Assembly: GCA_025210795.1 (NCBI GenBank)
Contig: JAOAQZ010000018.1
Location: forward strand, 1-64,000
DNA length: 64,000 nt
Source: Cohaesibacter sp.
GTDB lineage: Bacteria > Pseudomonadota > Alphaproteobacteria > Rhizobiales > Cohaesibacteraceae
Reading direction: 5' to 3'
Shown here: one piece after another, positions 41,009 through 51,604 of the stretch
Layout: each line of letters starts with the position of its first letter
How positions within the stretch are numbered: position 1 is the first letter of the stretch
Made by a program: the position numbers and the translations under genes
Notes under the pieces: model-generated
What the model was told of the DNA's origin: nothing
Seen by the model: only the letters and a program-made list of their open reading frames with translations
The model's database searches: none

Positions 41009-41104
41009 TTTATTCAGTCTCCGGCGCAGCTAGTTTCAAGCGCGCATCCTGTAGAGTGATCTTGTTCAGATCCCTTTTCGTTTCAAGAAAGCCCAAAGGC
41101 CAGC

Positions 41105-42583
41105 CTAGCCCACACTGCCTTCCAGCGAGATATTGATCAGCTTTTGCGCTTCAACAGCAAATTCCATCGGCAATTGCTGAATGACATCCTTCACAAAACC
41201 ATTGACGATCAAGGCAACAGCCTCTTCTTCTCCAATACCGCGGGCACGGCAATAGAACATCTGATCGTCCGAAATTTTGGAAGTCGTCGCTTCATGCTCA
41301 AACACAGCCGAAGCATTCTTGCTTTCAATATAGGGGATCGTATGCGCGCCGCACTGATCACCGATCAGCAAGCTGTCGCACTGGGTAAAGTTACGGGCAT
41401 GAGACGCCTTCTTATGGGCAGAAACCAGACCGCGATAGGTATTCTCTGACCGTCCGGCTGAAATCCCCTTGGAGATGATACGGCTGGAGGTGTTCTTGCC
41501 CAGATGGATCATCTTGGTGCCGCTATCAATCTGCTGGCGACCGTTGGAAATGGCGATGGAGTAAAATTCGCCAACGCTATTCTCGCCGCGCAAAATGCAG
41601 CTTGGATATTTCCATGTGATTGCAGAGCCGGTTTCAACCTGCGTCCAGGAAATCTTGGCATTCTTCTCGCGGCAATCACCGCGCTTGGTCACGAAATTAT
41701 AAATCCCGCCCTTGCCCTCGGAGTCACCTGGATACCAGTTCTGGACGGTGGAATATTTAATCTCGGCATCTTCCAGAGCAACCAGCTCAACCACAGCAGC
41801 ATGAAGCTGGTTCTCGTCGCGCTGTGGCGCGGTGCAACCTTCCAGATAAGAGACATAAGAGCCCTTGTCAGCGATGATCAAGGTCCGCTCGAACTGGCCG
41901 GTATTTTGCTCATTGATACGGAAATAGGTAGACAGCTCCATCGGGCAGCGCACGCCCTCAGGGATATAAACAAATGAGCCGTCGGTGAAGACTGCACAAT
42001 TGAGCGCTGCATAGAAATTGTCACTGACCGGAACAACAGAGCCGAGATATTTCTGAACCAGCTCGGGATATTCCTTCACCGCTTCTGAAATCGGGCAAAA
42101 GATAACGCCGGCCTTTTTCAGCTCTTCTTTAAAGGTTGTGGCAACGGAGACAGAATCAAACACCGCATCCACGGCAACCTTGGTGCGGTTTTCAGGGGCA
42201 ACCCCTGCCAGAATTTCCTGCTCCTGCAAAGGAATACCCAGCTTCTCATAAGTGCGAAGCAGCTCGGGGTCCACTTCATCAAGGCTTTTGGGCCCTTCGG
42301 CATTTTTGGGCGCGGAATAATAATAAAGGTCCTGAAAATCGATTTCAGGATAATTCACGCGCGCCCAATCAGGCTCTTTCATCGTCTGCCAGCGTTTAAA
42401 CGCCTCAAGACGCCATTCAAGCATCCATTCCGGTTCATCCTTCTTGGCAGAGATGAACCGAATGATATCCTCATTCAAGCCTTTGGGGGCCTTTTCGGTT
42501 TCGATATCGGTGACAAACCCATATTTATATTGGTCTACATCGATTTCGCGAACCTGTTCGACAGTTTCCTTTACAGCAGCCAT
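41105..42583 (-). CDS. sufB: Fe-S cluster assembly scaffold subunit SufB
   Basis: 492-residue main scaffold subunit on which the cluster is built. Family regions: [16 protein letters not shown] (N-terminal), [20 protein letters not shown] (about residue 220), the conserved [20 protein letters not shown] (about residue 262), and the assembly cysteine in [20 protein letters not shown] (about residue 408). I start at ATG 42583 ([19 protein letters not shown]), preceded by GGAGTGG. First of the scaffold genes, about 250 bases after the second desulfurase. Confidence 0.97.
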   Translation of the reverse strand: MAAVKETVEQVREIDVDQYKYGFVTDIETEKAPKGLNEDIIRFISAKKDEPEWMLEWRLEAFKRWQTMKEPDWARVNYPEIDFQDLYYYSAPKNAEGPKSLDEVDPELLRTYEKLGIPLQEQEILAGVAPENRTKVAVDAVFDSVSVATTFKEELKKAGVIFCPISEAVKEYPELVQKYLGSVVPVSDNFYAALNCAVFTDGSFVYIPEGVRCPMELSTYFRINEQNTGQFERTLIIADKGSYVSYLEGCTAPQRDENQLHAAVVELVALEDAEIKYSTVQNWYPGDSEGKGGIYNFVTKRGDCREKNAKISWTQVETGSAITWKYPSCILRGENSVGEFYSIAISNGRQQIDSGTKMIHLGKNTSSRIISKGISAGRSENTYRGLVSAHKKASHARNFTQCDSLLIGDQCGAHTIPYIESKNASAVFEHEATTSKISDDQMFYCRARGIGEEEAVALIVNGFVKDVIQQLPMEFAVEAQKLINISLEGSVG

Positions 42584-42836
42584 CTGCCACTCCATCCTAA
42601 GCGGTTTCAAAGACCGCCGGTCCTACTCTTTCTGCATCATCTCGGTCTGATCAACTGGTCCTTGTCAGCGGGATGAAACCGTCCAGAAATACCTGATTGC
42701 AGATTAAAGGATATTTCATTTCAGCCCGATATCACGCGCAACCGATCCCGATTGCCCGTGACACACCATTCTTGCTGCACGCATCTGCGGGTCAGGCAGG
42801 CGCGTGCAAGATAATCTGGAGCACATATAGGAGGCC

Positions 42837-44051
42837 TTACCCCCTTTTCACAATGCCCAAATCCGTATTTTTTGAGTGTTTGGCACAAATTTTGTACATT
42901 TCACTCAACAATCTTTCTCCGTGCTGCGCTTTACTAGCCCAACCAAAACTTACCCTAATGGCGGCGCCAGCCACTTTCTCGTCATATCCCATAGCCGTAA
43001 GCACATGAGAAGCCGAAATTTTTCCCGATGAGCAAGCAGAGCCAGAGCTAACCGCAATGCCAGCCAAATCAAGCTGAATAAGCAGTGTTTCAGCCTTAAG
43101 ACCGGGAATAGCAAACTGGCAACAATTCCCAGCACGGGCCGCCTTTTCCCCAAAGATAACCACATGGGGCACAAAGGCGCGCAAGCCCGCTTCAAAGGCA
43201 TCACGCATGGCAGTTTGGGCTGAAAGGCCAGTCTCTTCAGCAGCGTCCTCCTCGCCTTGCATACTTTGCAAGGCAAGCTCGGCCGCCACACCAAACCCGA
43301 TAATCGCCGTTATATTTTCTGTCCCCGCCCGCGTCCGGTTTTCTTGTGGGCCTCCGGTTATCAGCGGCTCGGGTTCAAGACCTTCGCCTGCCATAACCAG
43401 CGCGCCGACACCTTTGGGGCCACCCAGCTTATGGGAGGACAGCGCGATAGAGGTGCAGCCAATACGCTTTATATCAAGCTCAATACGCCCCGCCGCCTGC
43501 ACGGCATCAATATGGCAATAGCCATCATATTCGCGAGCAAGGGCAGCAATCTCATTAATCGGCTGCACAACACCGGTTTCGCTGTTTACCGCCATCACGC
43601 TGACATAAGGCACCCCTTGCGCCCCGTCATGGGCCTCAAGCAATGCCTTTAAAGCTTCAAGATCCACCACCCCTTGCGCGTCAACAGGAATGAAAGTCAC
43701 ACCCTTAGCACCGAACCGGCCACCAGATAAAACAGAAGGATGCTCCACCGCGCTGCAATAAAGATGCGCCGCCGGTTTTGCCTTATAATCCCACTTCATG
43801 GCAGGCGTCAGGGCCATCATATTGGCCTCGGTCGCGCCGGACGTGAAAATAACAGAGCCCGCCTCTGCCCCCACCAAGCTGGCGACCTGCATTCGTGCCT
43901 TTTCCAGCTGCGCACGCGCCGCCCGCCCTTCCTGATGAACAGAGGAAGGATTGCCAATCACATCCATTGCCGCAATCAGTGCTTCGCGCACCTGAGGGCG
44001 CAAAGGAGCGGTTGCATTATAGTCCAGATAGCTACGCACGCTATAATCCAC
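42837..44051 (-). CDS. Cysteine desulfurase of the IscS/NifS group
   Basis: 404-residue PLP enzyme, second desulfurase of the cluster and of a different group from SufS. It starts (GTG) VDYSVRSYLDYNATAPLRPQ-like, has VEHPSV, DAVQAAGRIELDIKRI, the PLP lysine in SLSSHKLGGPKGVGAL (about residue 207) and the catalytic cysteine in the long mobile loop GIAVSSGSACSSGKISASHV (about residue 340), the group I arrangement. In many Hyphomicrobiales such a gene precedes sufB. The 250-base gap to sufB may hold a second promoter. Could serve tRNA thiolation rather than clusters; not decidable here. Confidence 0.92.
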   Translation of the reverse strand: MDYSVRSYLDYNATAPLRPQVREALIAAMDVIGNPSSVHQEGRAARAQLEKARMQVASLVGAEAGSVIFTSGATEANMMALTPAMKWDYKAKPAAHLYCSAVEHPSVLSGGRFGAKGVTFIPVDAQGVVDLEALKALLEAHDGAQGVPYVSVMAVNSETGVVQPINEIAALAREYDGYCHIDAVQAAGRIELDIKRIGCTSIALSSHKLGGPKGVGALVMAGEGLEPEPLITGGPQENRTRAGTENITAIIGFGVAAELALQSMQGEEDAAEETGLSAQTAMRDAFEAGLRAFVPHVVIFGEKAARAGNCCQFAIPGLKAETLLIQLDLAGIAVSSGSACSSGKISASHVLTAMGYDEKVAGAAIRVSFGWASKAQHGERLLSEMYKICAKHSKNTDLGIVKRG

Positions 44052-44356
44052 TTAAACTGACCTAATTCCTTGGCACTTAACCCGGACCATTAACCAATGA
44101 ACAGGCCCATTTGAGATTTATTGACGGCAAAACTTCCAAAAGACTTGAAATTTCCCCATTTCTTTATGCTATGAAGGAAGCTGAGAAATGGATCCTGCCA
44201 ATTTCAATTTGGAATAATTCTAAATTGAAGCTAGTGAACCTGCCTTTTAGAGTCAAGTTAAACACTGCTGTCTTATCCCCAAAACTACTTATGCGGTAAA
44301 GTCAGCAGGCAAGATCGTGGTTGTAACCAACGAACAGAAAGAGGATCAGGCGCCCT
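44052..44356. other. Divergent intergenic region between the IscS-like gene and the hydrolase
   Basis: 305 bases, AT-rich in its middle, no credible ORF (a 62-codon frame at 44111-44299 has no family features). Expected to hold the suf operon promoter (minus) and the hydrolase promoter (plus). No clear iron-response (Irr/IscR) site seen by eye. Confidence 0.6.
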
Positions 44357-45052
44357 ATGCCAGAGGTGATCTTCAACGGCCCTGCCGGACGATTGGAAGG
44401 CCGGCTTCATCCTGCCAAAAACAGGAAAGCCCCCATCGCACTCATTCTTCATCCGCACCCCCGCTTTGGCGGCACGATGAATAATGAAATCATCTATCAT
44501 CTTTATTACATGTTTGCCCGCCGTGGCTTCACTGTTCTGCGGTTCAATTTCCGCGGCGTTGGCCGCAGTCAGGGGCAGTTTGACCATGGCGTTGGCGAAT
44601 TGTCCGATGCAGCAGCAGCCCTTGACTGGATCCAAACCTTCCATTCCGAAGCACCGGGCGTCTGGATTGCAGGCTTCTCTTTTGGTGCCTGGATCGGCAT
44701 GCAGCTTTTGATGCGCCGCCCAGAGGTTGAAGGCTTTATCTCCATTGCCCCTCCGGCCAATCTGTATGACTTCTCCTTCCTTGCCCCCTGCCCGTCTTCG
44801 GGCCTGATCACCCATGGCGGCATGGATAAAGTTGTTCCTCATAAAGATGTTCAGGCACTGGTCGACAAGCTGAAAACCCAAAAGGGTATCGTCATCGATC
44901 AGGAAATCATTCCAGGTGCCAACCATTTCTTCAAGGAAGAGACAGATCAGTTGATCAATGTCTGCGCCAACTATCTGGATAAGCGAATCGGTTTCGATTC
45001 GTCCCAGCTTCTTGAGGTTGACGACAAAGAAGACCAGGCGATCTCTCTCTAA
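44357..45052 (+). CDS. Alpha/beta hydrolase
   Basis: 231-residue cytoplasmic serine hydrolase of the COG2945-like type. The oxyanion region HPHPRFGGTMNNEI is at about residue 33, NFRGVGRSQGQFDHG at about residue 64, the nucleophile elbow GFSFGAWIGM (Ser about residue 104), and a candidate catalytic His in GANHFFKE (about residue 195). No signal peptide. Substrate unknown. GAGGATC ribosome-binding site. Terminator shared with the convergent anmK. Confidence 0.93.
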   Translation: MPEVIFNGPAGRLEGRLHPAKNRKAPIALILHPHPRFGGTMNNEIIYHLYYMFARRGFTVLRFNFRGVGRSQGQFDHGVGELSDAAAALDWIQTFHSEAPGVWIAGFSFGAWIGMQLLMRRPEVEGFISIAPPANLYDFSFLAPCPSSGLITHGGMDKVVPHKDVQALVDKLKTQKGIVIDQEIIPGANHFFKEETDQLINVCANYLDKRIGFDSSQLLEVDDKEDQAISL

Positions 45053-45085
45053 GCTGAAACATGCTTTCAGCGACTTAGAAAAAAC

Positions 45086-45122
45086 AAAGGCCACCAGTTG
45101 ATTTATAACTGGTGGCCTTTTT
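45086..45122 (+). terminator. Bidirectional terminator between hydrolase gene and anmK
   Basis: Perfect 14-base stem AAAGGCCACCAGTT / AACTGGTGGCCTTT with T runs on both strands; convergent genes. Confidence 0.95.
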
Positions 45123-45154
45123 CATTTCTCTCATTGCTACGAGTACAGGGTATT

Positions 45155-46300
45155 TTAAGGGCGAAAAAGAACGCCCCCTGTCATAGGCTCTGCCACACCT
45201 GTTGTGCCGGGGAAGGTCAAAGGCAGATTTTGCAAATGGCGCACCGCCATATAGGCAAAAGCCTGTGCTTCCATCCCGTCTGCTTCAAGCCCTTGATCCT
45301 GCGCACGGATCACGTCGCATTCAAGCGCCCCTTTAAGGTGGGAGACCATCACTGGATTATGCTGCCCGCCACCACATATAATAAGGCACTTGGCACTCTC
45401 TCCCTTCACCTGCTCCATTTGCTCAAGCCCCAGACAAATTGTCTCTGAGGTAAAGGCCGTCAGCGTGGCAACCGCATTTTCAAGCGGCAAGTCCGCAACA
45501 AAAGAAGAATCAAAGGCATTCCGGTCCAGTGATTTGGGCGCCAATTGCTGCAAATACGGATTGGCCATCATCCCAACAAGCGCCATAAAATCCACTTGGC
45601 CTGCTTGGGCAATCATCGCGTCTTTATCCATATGTTTGCCGGTTTGCGCACGCACCAAATCATCAATCAGCGCATTGCCGGGCCCGCTATCAAAAGCGGT
45701 CAGCTCCCCGCTCGCCCCGATCCATGTGATATTGGACACCCCGCCAATATTGACAAAAGCGCAAGGCAAAGGAAAACCCGCTTTTTCCGCCAGCATCTTG
45801 TGAAAGATCGGCACCAAGGGGGCCCCTTGCCCACCTGCCGCCACATCATCAGCCCGCATATCAAACACGGTGGGAATGCTTGTCTGTTGTGCAAGCTCTT
45901 CCCCCGACCCGAGCTGAACAGTGATGCCCTTGGCCGGATCATGCCACACGGTCTGGCCGTGAAAGCCGATCACATGGGGTTTGCTCCAATCATCAGGCAA
46001 TTGGGCGCATAAATCTTTGGCCAGAGCAGAGTGAACATCTGTCACCATCTGCTCAGCGCTAGCAAGGCATCCCGGCCGCACAGAGCGATCCTCAAGGCCC
46101 GCTCCATCCTTCAAAGCCTGCGCAAGCAGCTCTTTTTCATCAGGGCTATAGGCACGATAGCCGGTAACAACAGGCTCGAACCGGCTTTCCCCATCGGTCC
46201 AGACAAGGGCGCCATCTACACCATCGCATGATGTGCCGCTCATCATCCCCAAAGCCAAAAACATTCCGGCCTTTTCTTTGGCCTCATACTGATTCTGCAT
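45155..46300 (-). CDS. anmK: Anhydro-N-acetylmuramic acid kinase
   Basis: 381-residue kinase that converts 1,6-anhydro-MurNAc, released during peptidoglycan turnover, to MurNAc-6-phosphate. N-terminal MMSGTSCDGVDGALVWTDG (about residue 20), IGFHGQTVWHDP (about residue 110), the VNIGGVSNITWIG and AFDSGPGNALIDDLV stretches, and CGGGQHNPVMVSHL in the ATP-binding C-terminal part are diagnostic. GGAAAAA site upstream of ATG 46300; an ATG 12 codons downstream is possible. Divergent from tyrS, as is common in alphaproteobacteria. Confidence 0.96.
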   Translation of the reverse strand: MQNQYEAKEKAGMFLALGMMSGTSCDGVDGALVWTDGESRFEPVVTGYRAYSPDEKELLAQALKDGAGLEDRSVRPGCLASAEQMVTDVHSALAKDLCAQLPDDWSKPHVIGFHGQTVWHDPAKGITVQLGSGEELAQQTSIPTVFDMRADDVAAGGQGAPLVPIFHKMLAEKAGFPLPCAFVNIGGVSNITWIGASGELTAFDSGPGNALIDDLVRAQTGKHMDKDAMIAQAGQVDFMALVGMMANPYLQQLAPKSLDRNAFDSSFVADLPLENAVATLTAFTSETICLGLEQMEQVKGESAKCLIICGGGQHNPVMVSHLKGALECDVIRAQDQGLEADGMEAQAFAYMAVRHLQNLPLTFPGTTGVAEPMTGGVLFRP

Positions 46301-46471
46301 TTTTTTCCAATTCCTGCCGATTCCCGCTATCTACCTAGTGATCTTTTAAAAGAACTTTGTTAGATAGTGCGCCTTGAAAGGCATGATAACGCCAAATAAT
46401 CTGACTTCTAGATCATAAAGTGATTTTCGTGCCACTTTAGCAGTGACAACCGATTAAGGGGGAATGCGGCA

Positions 46472-47731
46472 ATGACCGCCTTCAAATCCGAATTTCTTCA
46501 TACGCTGAATGAGCGTGGCTTTATTCACCAATGTTCCGATCCTGAAGGACTGGACAAGCTTTTCTGCAACGAAATTGTCACTGCTTATACCGGCTATGAT
46601 TGCACGGCCCCATCGGTGCATGTTGGCAATCTGGTTTCCATGATGATGCTCCACTGGCTACAAAAGACCGGTCACCGCCCCATCGCCCTGATGGGTGGCG
46701 GCACCACCATGGTGGGGGATCCATCCGGCCGCGACGAGACACGCCAATTGCTGACACCGGAAAAAATCCAGTCCAACAAGGAAAGCATTCGCGAGATTTT
46801 CTCCAGCCTGCTCACCTTTGGCGACGGCGAAAATGATGCCATTCAGGTAGACAATGCCGATTGGCTTCTTGAGCTGAAATATATTGAATTGTTGCGCGAT
46901 GTCGGTTCCAAATTCTCTGTCAATCAGATGCTGGCACGTGATGCGGTCAAATTGCGCCTTGAGCGCGAACAGCCCCTGTCTTTCATCGAATTCAACTACA
47001 TGATCCTGCAGGCCTATGATTATACGCGCCTCAATAAGGAATATGGCTGCCGCTTGCAGATGGGTGGATCGGACCAATGGGGTAACATCCTCTCCGGTAT
47101 CGATTTGTGCCGCCGCATGAACAATACCGAGACCTTTGCGCTAACCACTCCGCTGATCACCAAATCTGACGGCTCCAAAATGGGCAAATCTGTTGATGGT
47201 GCCGTTTGGCTGCGGGGCGATATGTACAGCCCTTATGATTATTGGCAGTTCTGGCGGAACACCGGTGATGCCGATGTGGCCCGCTTCCTCAAGCTCTACA
47301 CCACTTTGCCGATGGATGAAATCGCACGTCTGGCACAGCTGGAAGGCAATGAGTTGAACGAGGCCAAGAAAATCTTGGCCACAGAAGCAACAGCCCTCAT
47401 CCATGGCCGCCAAGCTGCAGATGACGCTGCTGAGACAGCCCGCAAGACATTTGAAGCAGGTCAGGCATCCGCTGCCAATCTGCCAACAATCGAGATTGCA
47501 AAAGCCGATCTGGAAGCCGGTATCGGCATTCTCTCCGCTTTTGTAACCGCAGGCCTTGCCAAATCAAACGGAGAGGCCCGCCGCAACATCAAGGGCGGAG
47601 CCCTCAAGCTTAATGACACAGGCATCAAAGATGACAGCCTGTCTCTGGGTCTTGATGCACTCAATAAAGATGGCGTGATCAAGCTCTCCATGGGCAAGAA
47701 AAAGCATGTGCTTCTCAAAATCGCAGACTAG
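46472..47731 (+). CDS. tyrS: Tyrosyl-tRNA synthetase
   Basis: 419-residue class I aminoacyl-tRNA synthetase. The HIGH-like motif is [12 protein letters not shown] (about residue 47), tyrosine-binding region [20 protein letters not shown] (about residue 190), and the KMSKS-like motif [10 protein letters not shown] (about residue 232). A C-terminal S4 domain ([17 protein letters not shown]) contacts tRNA. Good GGGGGA ribosome-binding site. Terminator 25 bases after the stop. Confidence 0.98.
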   Translation: MTAFKSEFLHTLNERGFIHQCSDPEGLDKLFCNEIVTAYTGYDCTAPSVHVGNLVSMMMLHWLQKTGHRPIALMGGGTTMVGDPSGRDETRQLLTPEKIQSNKESIREIFSSLLTFGDGENDAIQVDNADWLLELKYIELLRDVGSKFSVNQMLARDAVKLRLEREQPLSFIEFNYMILQAYDYTRLNKEYGCRLQMGGSDQWGNILSGIDLCRRMNNTETFALTTPLITKSDGSKMGKSVDGAVWLRGDMYSPYDYWQFWRNTGDADVARFLKLYTTLPMDEIARLAQLEGNELNEAKKILATEATALIHGRQAADDAAETARKTFEAGQASAANLPTIEIAKADLEAGIGILSAFVTAGLAKSNGEARRNIKGGALKLNDTGIKDDSLSLGLDALNKDGVIKLSMGKKKHVLLKIAD

Positions 47732-47756
47732 ATCTCGCATTTAGAAGCGATCAAAG

Positions 47757-47785
47757 AAAAAGGCTTCCCTTGGGAAGCCTTTTTT
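47757..47785 (+). terminator. Bidirectional terminator between tyrS and the AsmA-like gene
   Basis: 13-base stem AAAAAGGCTTCCC / GGGAAGCCTTTTT with A and T runs on both sides; the genes converge here. Confidence 0.95.
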
Positions 47786-47831
47786 GTGCACAGGATTTGG
47801 ATTGGATAGCAAGCAAGGCTATCTCATTCGC

Positions 47832-50800
47832 CTAGTTTCTCTTGAATTCAAAGAGCTTACGCAAAGCCCCCGGGGCCAGAACGGATGCCGGATTAACAAT
47901 GACCTTTGGCTTTTGCATCGTTCCTTTGATTTTATAAGTCACCCCAAGCAAGCCCTCATTCTTTCTGTTGCCCAAAGCGCGGCCAATCACTGGCAGGCGG
48001 CTGAACAGATTGTTGACTGCATAGACCGGAATATAGGTGCCAGTAAGAGCCAATTGCTTGGTCGCCATATTCATTGTGCCATAAATCGTCGCCCCAAGAG
48101 CCGGTCCCTTAACCGCTCCCTTTGAGATGGTATAGGCCCCGCCGCTGCTGGAAAAATTAAGGGTCAGCTTATCAAATTGCGTGTTATTGGCTCCACCTTG
48201 ATTATTAGCATTCTTACGCTGGTTGCCCTTGATATAGAATTTCTTGAGGAACACACTCCCGGTCAGTTGCTCCCACCCTTTCTGCAATTGTAAAGACACT
48301 GAGAGACGTCCACCCTGCAATTTTCCGTAATAGCCCAAAAAGCGCAGCAAACTTCCCGCATCTGCAGTTGCGATATGCAAAACCGGTTTGGTGCCTCGAT
48401 TTGTATCAATAGACAGATCTATGCGGCCATTAATCTTGGCCCTCAGCATCACAGCTTTATCCTTGCCTTTAACCACTTCATGCACCGCAGACACATTGGT
48501 CAGCACATTGCCGCCCATACCGATGACTTGATCAATCTTTGCATCAAGCTTGTAGGTCGTAGTCGCTTTTTTTTCAGCCTTTTTGGGAAGCAGGGCATTA
48601 CCCAAAAGCTTACTTCTGATATCAAGAAGTTTACCCCGCACCTTTATGTCATAATTATTGGTCGATTTAAGTTTCGCAGAGATAGACAATCTATCCCCGC
48701 GGCTTAACGACAAGGATCTGATTGTCAGGCTTTCAAGCCCTGCTTTCTCATGGCCGACAGCCTCACCACTGGCGCTGAAGCCTTGTCCGGAAATTTCAAG
48801 TTTGCTGACAATAAAGCGCGATCCCTTTGACACAGTCTCAAAGCGCGCTCGCCCCTTGACCCCGGCTTTCTTGGTCCAACCAATTTCGGGAATGGCCAAA
48901 ACCGAGCGTGTTAAATCGACATCAACAAAATAATGGTTCTTCTGCTTACCATCCTGCTTAAGAGAAACCGTAACGGGCCCTTGCAGCCAGCTCCCCAACC
49001 TCAAACCAAGCCTCTCTCGGTCCCCTTGACTAAGGATCAGTTTGACATTGGATTTGAGGGCAACCGATTGATCGGTTGATGTTGCAACATCAATATTTGC
49101 AACAAGGCCATCGATCCGCCCTTTGCCCGAAATATCGATTTTGTTGCCATCGGTCTTGATGGTCAGATTCGCTTTATCAATTTTGCGGCCACGTACCTTT
49201 TTAGCGGACGAGAATTTGGACAAATCCACCTTGGCGCTATAGGTCACATCTTTCTTTTTCAGATCTTTCTTAAAGGGAAAACTCAGCTGAACCTTGGCAA
49301 CGGCATTACCTTTAAGCTGCTTTGCAACCAGCTTTTCTTTTTTGAGAACCGCCAAAGGATCATGGTCCACCACATCCCCAAGGGCAGCGACACTGCCCTT
49401 GGCCTCAAGAAGCAAAATACCGGTCGCAGGCTTCTGCGCATGGTCCGGAATTTCAAAGCGTCCACTGGTAATGGGAAGGGAATATCCGTTTTTGGAGACA
49501 AACTTACCGCGCGTTAGGCTGGCCAAAAAAGTGCGCCCGGTAATAATGCCAGTGCCGTCAATATCCTGCACAGGAGCCAGGTCTCCAAAAGGGGCAAGCT
49601 TTACGCTTTCCAAGCCAAAGGCTCCGGATACAGCATCATCCGGCAACTCGAGCCGATCATCTGGCGTACGTTCAAACATCTTATCAGTAAGCGAGACCTC
49701 AATCGAACCACCTGTCGTCCGCCCGCCAATCACATTTTTGATAACCCAGCGCCGCGCCCCGCCAGCAATGTTAACCGGCCACATTTGCGTCACCAGATCA
49801 TAGGGCATGGGAGAAATATCAAAAGCAAGACCGGCGGTCAGCACATCTTCAACCATAGCAACAGACCCTGCAGCCTCCACCCGTCCTTCAGGGGCGATGG
49901 CGGCAAATCGGTCGATGGTCATAATGCCATTTTCACGCCCCACCCGTGCTTGTAACAGGATTTGGTTCAGCACTTTCGCTGGTGCTGGATTGTCCCGTGC
50001 ATCAAGCTTGATATTCAGCCCTTCAAGAGCGAGGCGCACTTCACCTTGACGATTTTCAGGCCAAACGGCAACTCCCTTGAACTCCCCTCCTGTCTCCCCC
50101 AGAAGAACGCGGCCAAATTCAAGTGCCAGAACACGGGCCTCTGGCTCCCAATCGAGCCGCAAGCTTGCTTCATCCAAAAGCGCAGTATCGTCATCTCCAA
50201 AATCCAGCCGACCTGCCCCAACATCAAGGGCAATTTTCATATCAGCCAGACTTTCTTTTAAATCAAAATCAAGCCGCACAGCGCCATAGAATGGCGAGCT
50301 AAATTTAAACCGCCGGGCTTTTTCTGCAAATTTTGGCCAAATATCGGCAAGAGACACATCGGCAAATCTCAGTTCAAGGGAATTGCCCTGCATGCCATCC
50401 TGCGCCTGCTCTAGCGGGTATTCCGCCATCGCAAAGGCGATCCGCCCCTTTTGTCCATCAACCGCAAAATCAATTCGCCAATCATTGCTCTCATCCCCTT
50501 TGGGATTATAAGAAAAAGCAACATTCTCCAAAGTACGGGACTTATTGGCCAATTGATCGGTAAACTGGATCTCGGTATTGCGAATAAGAATACGCGGCGG
50601 TCGCTTGCTCAAATCCTTTTCGGCAAGCGGTTTAAGTGCCCGTCGCAATCCATAAATAATGGACAAAAATTCAGGTTCATCAGGGTTATAATAAACCGCT
50701 TGAGAACGTACAGGCGGACCAAACTGCTGTGAAACACCGCCCGGATCCTGCCCTGCAAAGATAAAACGCCCCAACTGATCACGCACCACACGCGCCTTCA

Positions 50801-51341
50801 TAGAAGGAACGTAAATCTGCTTTGGACGCATCTTTTGTTTGAGCAAGGACAGAAAATCAATCTCAAGATCAACCCGCGGCGCAGCGAAAAGAATATCCGC
50901 CCCTTCGCGAAGCTCCACATTTGTAATCCTAAGCGCCAGCCCCCCCTCTTCCGCAAAGCTGATCTGCGCATCTTCCAGCTCAAAAATTTGCCCCGCTGGC
51001 AAAGCGCCAGAGACTATGTCTTCCAGATCTCCAACAAGAGTGGCTATAGAAAGTGGTGAAATAGCAATTCGGGCAGCTGCAAGCGCAACAATGACGACCA
51101 TTGCCAACAGCAAGCCAAGCATCACCTGCATGATCAGGCGAAGCCATGACTTCTTTTTCGCAGCAACCTTTTGGCTTATGGGTGGAGGTGACAAAGGTGG
51201 CATTTGTCCGCCAGAACCACCATCCCCAAGAGATCCATGCGGCCCTTGTCCAACATGGGAAGCAGACGGATCGCCAGTTGATCCAAATGACGGAGCGCCA
51301 ACATTGGAAGGATTTGATCCGCTCTCCTGTGAGGAGTCCAT
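47832..51341 (-). CDS. Large AsmA-like / DUF3971 envelope protein (YhdP/TamB type)
   Basis: About 1169 residues. A Gly/Pro/Ser-rich cytoplasmic N-terminus (about 60 residues) is followed by one membrane helix (LIMQVMLGLLLAMVVIVALA, about residues 70-90) and a very long periplasmic part made of repeated beta-strand stretches, with an AsmA-like C-terminal region (SLLRFLGYYGKLQGGRLSVS, about residue 1000, and GVTYKIKGTMQKPKVIVNP near the end). This architecture belongs to the AsmA-like proteins thought to move phospholipids between the two membranes. ATG at 51341 is used; a TTG three codons earlier is possible. No close neighbour in an operon. Confidence 0.85.
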   Translation of the reverse strand: MDSSQESGSNPSNVGAPSFGSTGDPSASHVGQGPHGSLGDGGSGGQMPPLSPPPISQKVAAKKKSWLRLIMQVMLGLLLAMVVIVALAAARIAISPLSIATLVGDLEDIVSGALPAGQIFELEDAQISFAEEGGLALRITNVELREGADILFAAPRVDLEIDFLSLLKQKMRPKQIYVPSMKARVVRDQLGRFIFAGQDPGGVSQQFGPPVRSQAVYYNPDEPEFLSIIYGLRRALKPLAEKDLSKRPPRILIRNTEIQFTDQLANKSRTLENVAFSYNPKGDESNDWRIDFAVDGQKGRIAFAMAEYPLEQAQDGMQGNSLELRFADVSLADIWPKFAEKARRFKFSSPFYGAVRLDFDLKESLADMKIALDVGAGRLDFGDDDTALLDEASLRLDWEPEARVLALEFGRVLLGETGGEFKGVAVWPENRQGEVRLALEGLNIKLDARDNPAPAKVLNQILLQARVGRENGIMTIDRFAAIAPEGRVEAAGSVAMVEDVLTAGLAFDISPMPYDLVTQMWPVNIAGGARRWVIKNVIGGRTTGGSIEVSLTDKMFERTPDDRLELPDDAVSGAFGLESVKLAPFGDLAPVQDIDGTGIITGRTFLASLTRGKFVSKNGYSLPITSGRFEIPDHAQKPATGILLLEAKGSVAALGDVVDHDPLAVLKKEKLVAKQLKGNAVAKVQLSFPFKKDLKKKDVTYSAKVDLSKFSSAKKVRGRKIDKANLTIKTDGNKIDISGKGRIDGLVANIDVATSTDQSVALKSNVKLILSQGDRERLGLRLGSWLQGPVTVSLKQDGKQKNHYFVDVDLTRSVLAIPEIGWTKKAGVKGRARFETVSKGSRFIVSKLEISGQGFSASGEAVGHEKAGLESLTIRSLSLSRGDRLSISAKLKSTNNYDIKVRGKLLDIRSKLLGNALLPKKAEKKATTTYKLDAKIDQVIGMGGNVLTNVSAVHEVVKGKDKAVMLRAKINGRIDLSIDTNRGTKPVLHIATADAGSLLRFLGYYGKLQGGRLSVSLQLQKGWEQLTGSVFLKKFYIKGNQRKNANNQGGANNTQFDKLTLNFSSSGGAYTISKGAVKGPALGATIYGTMNMATKQLALTGTYIPVYAVNNLFSRLPVIGRALGNRKNEGLLGVTYKIKGTMQKPKVIVNPASVLAPGALRKLFEFKRN

Positions 51342-51604
51342 TTCAGTCAATGCGGGATTGCCTCCGTGTCAAACATCATGCAGCGCGCCGGTGTGCTAAA
51401 GCCTGATTTGTTATGCCAGATTCGAAATCGGAACAAAGAGAAATATGCGACCAAAATGAAAGAAACACGAAAGCCATACGTAAAAGCTGACAATCATGCC
51501 TCCAACCCTTGGAAAAGCAGAAAACAACTCTACAAGCAATTTCCATCCGGCTATAATCACAAGCAGTAGAGTGCCCCACAATATGGTCAAAAGGAAGGCA
51601 GAGA

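Noticed and set aside
46400..46470. Possible T-box or other riboswitch upstream of tyrS
   Set aside because: The gap to anmK is only 171 bases, with no T-box sequence or specifier-loop structure; T-boxes are also not expected in alphaproteobacteria.
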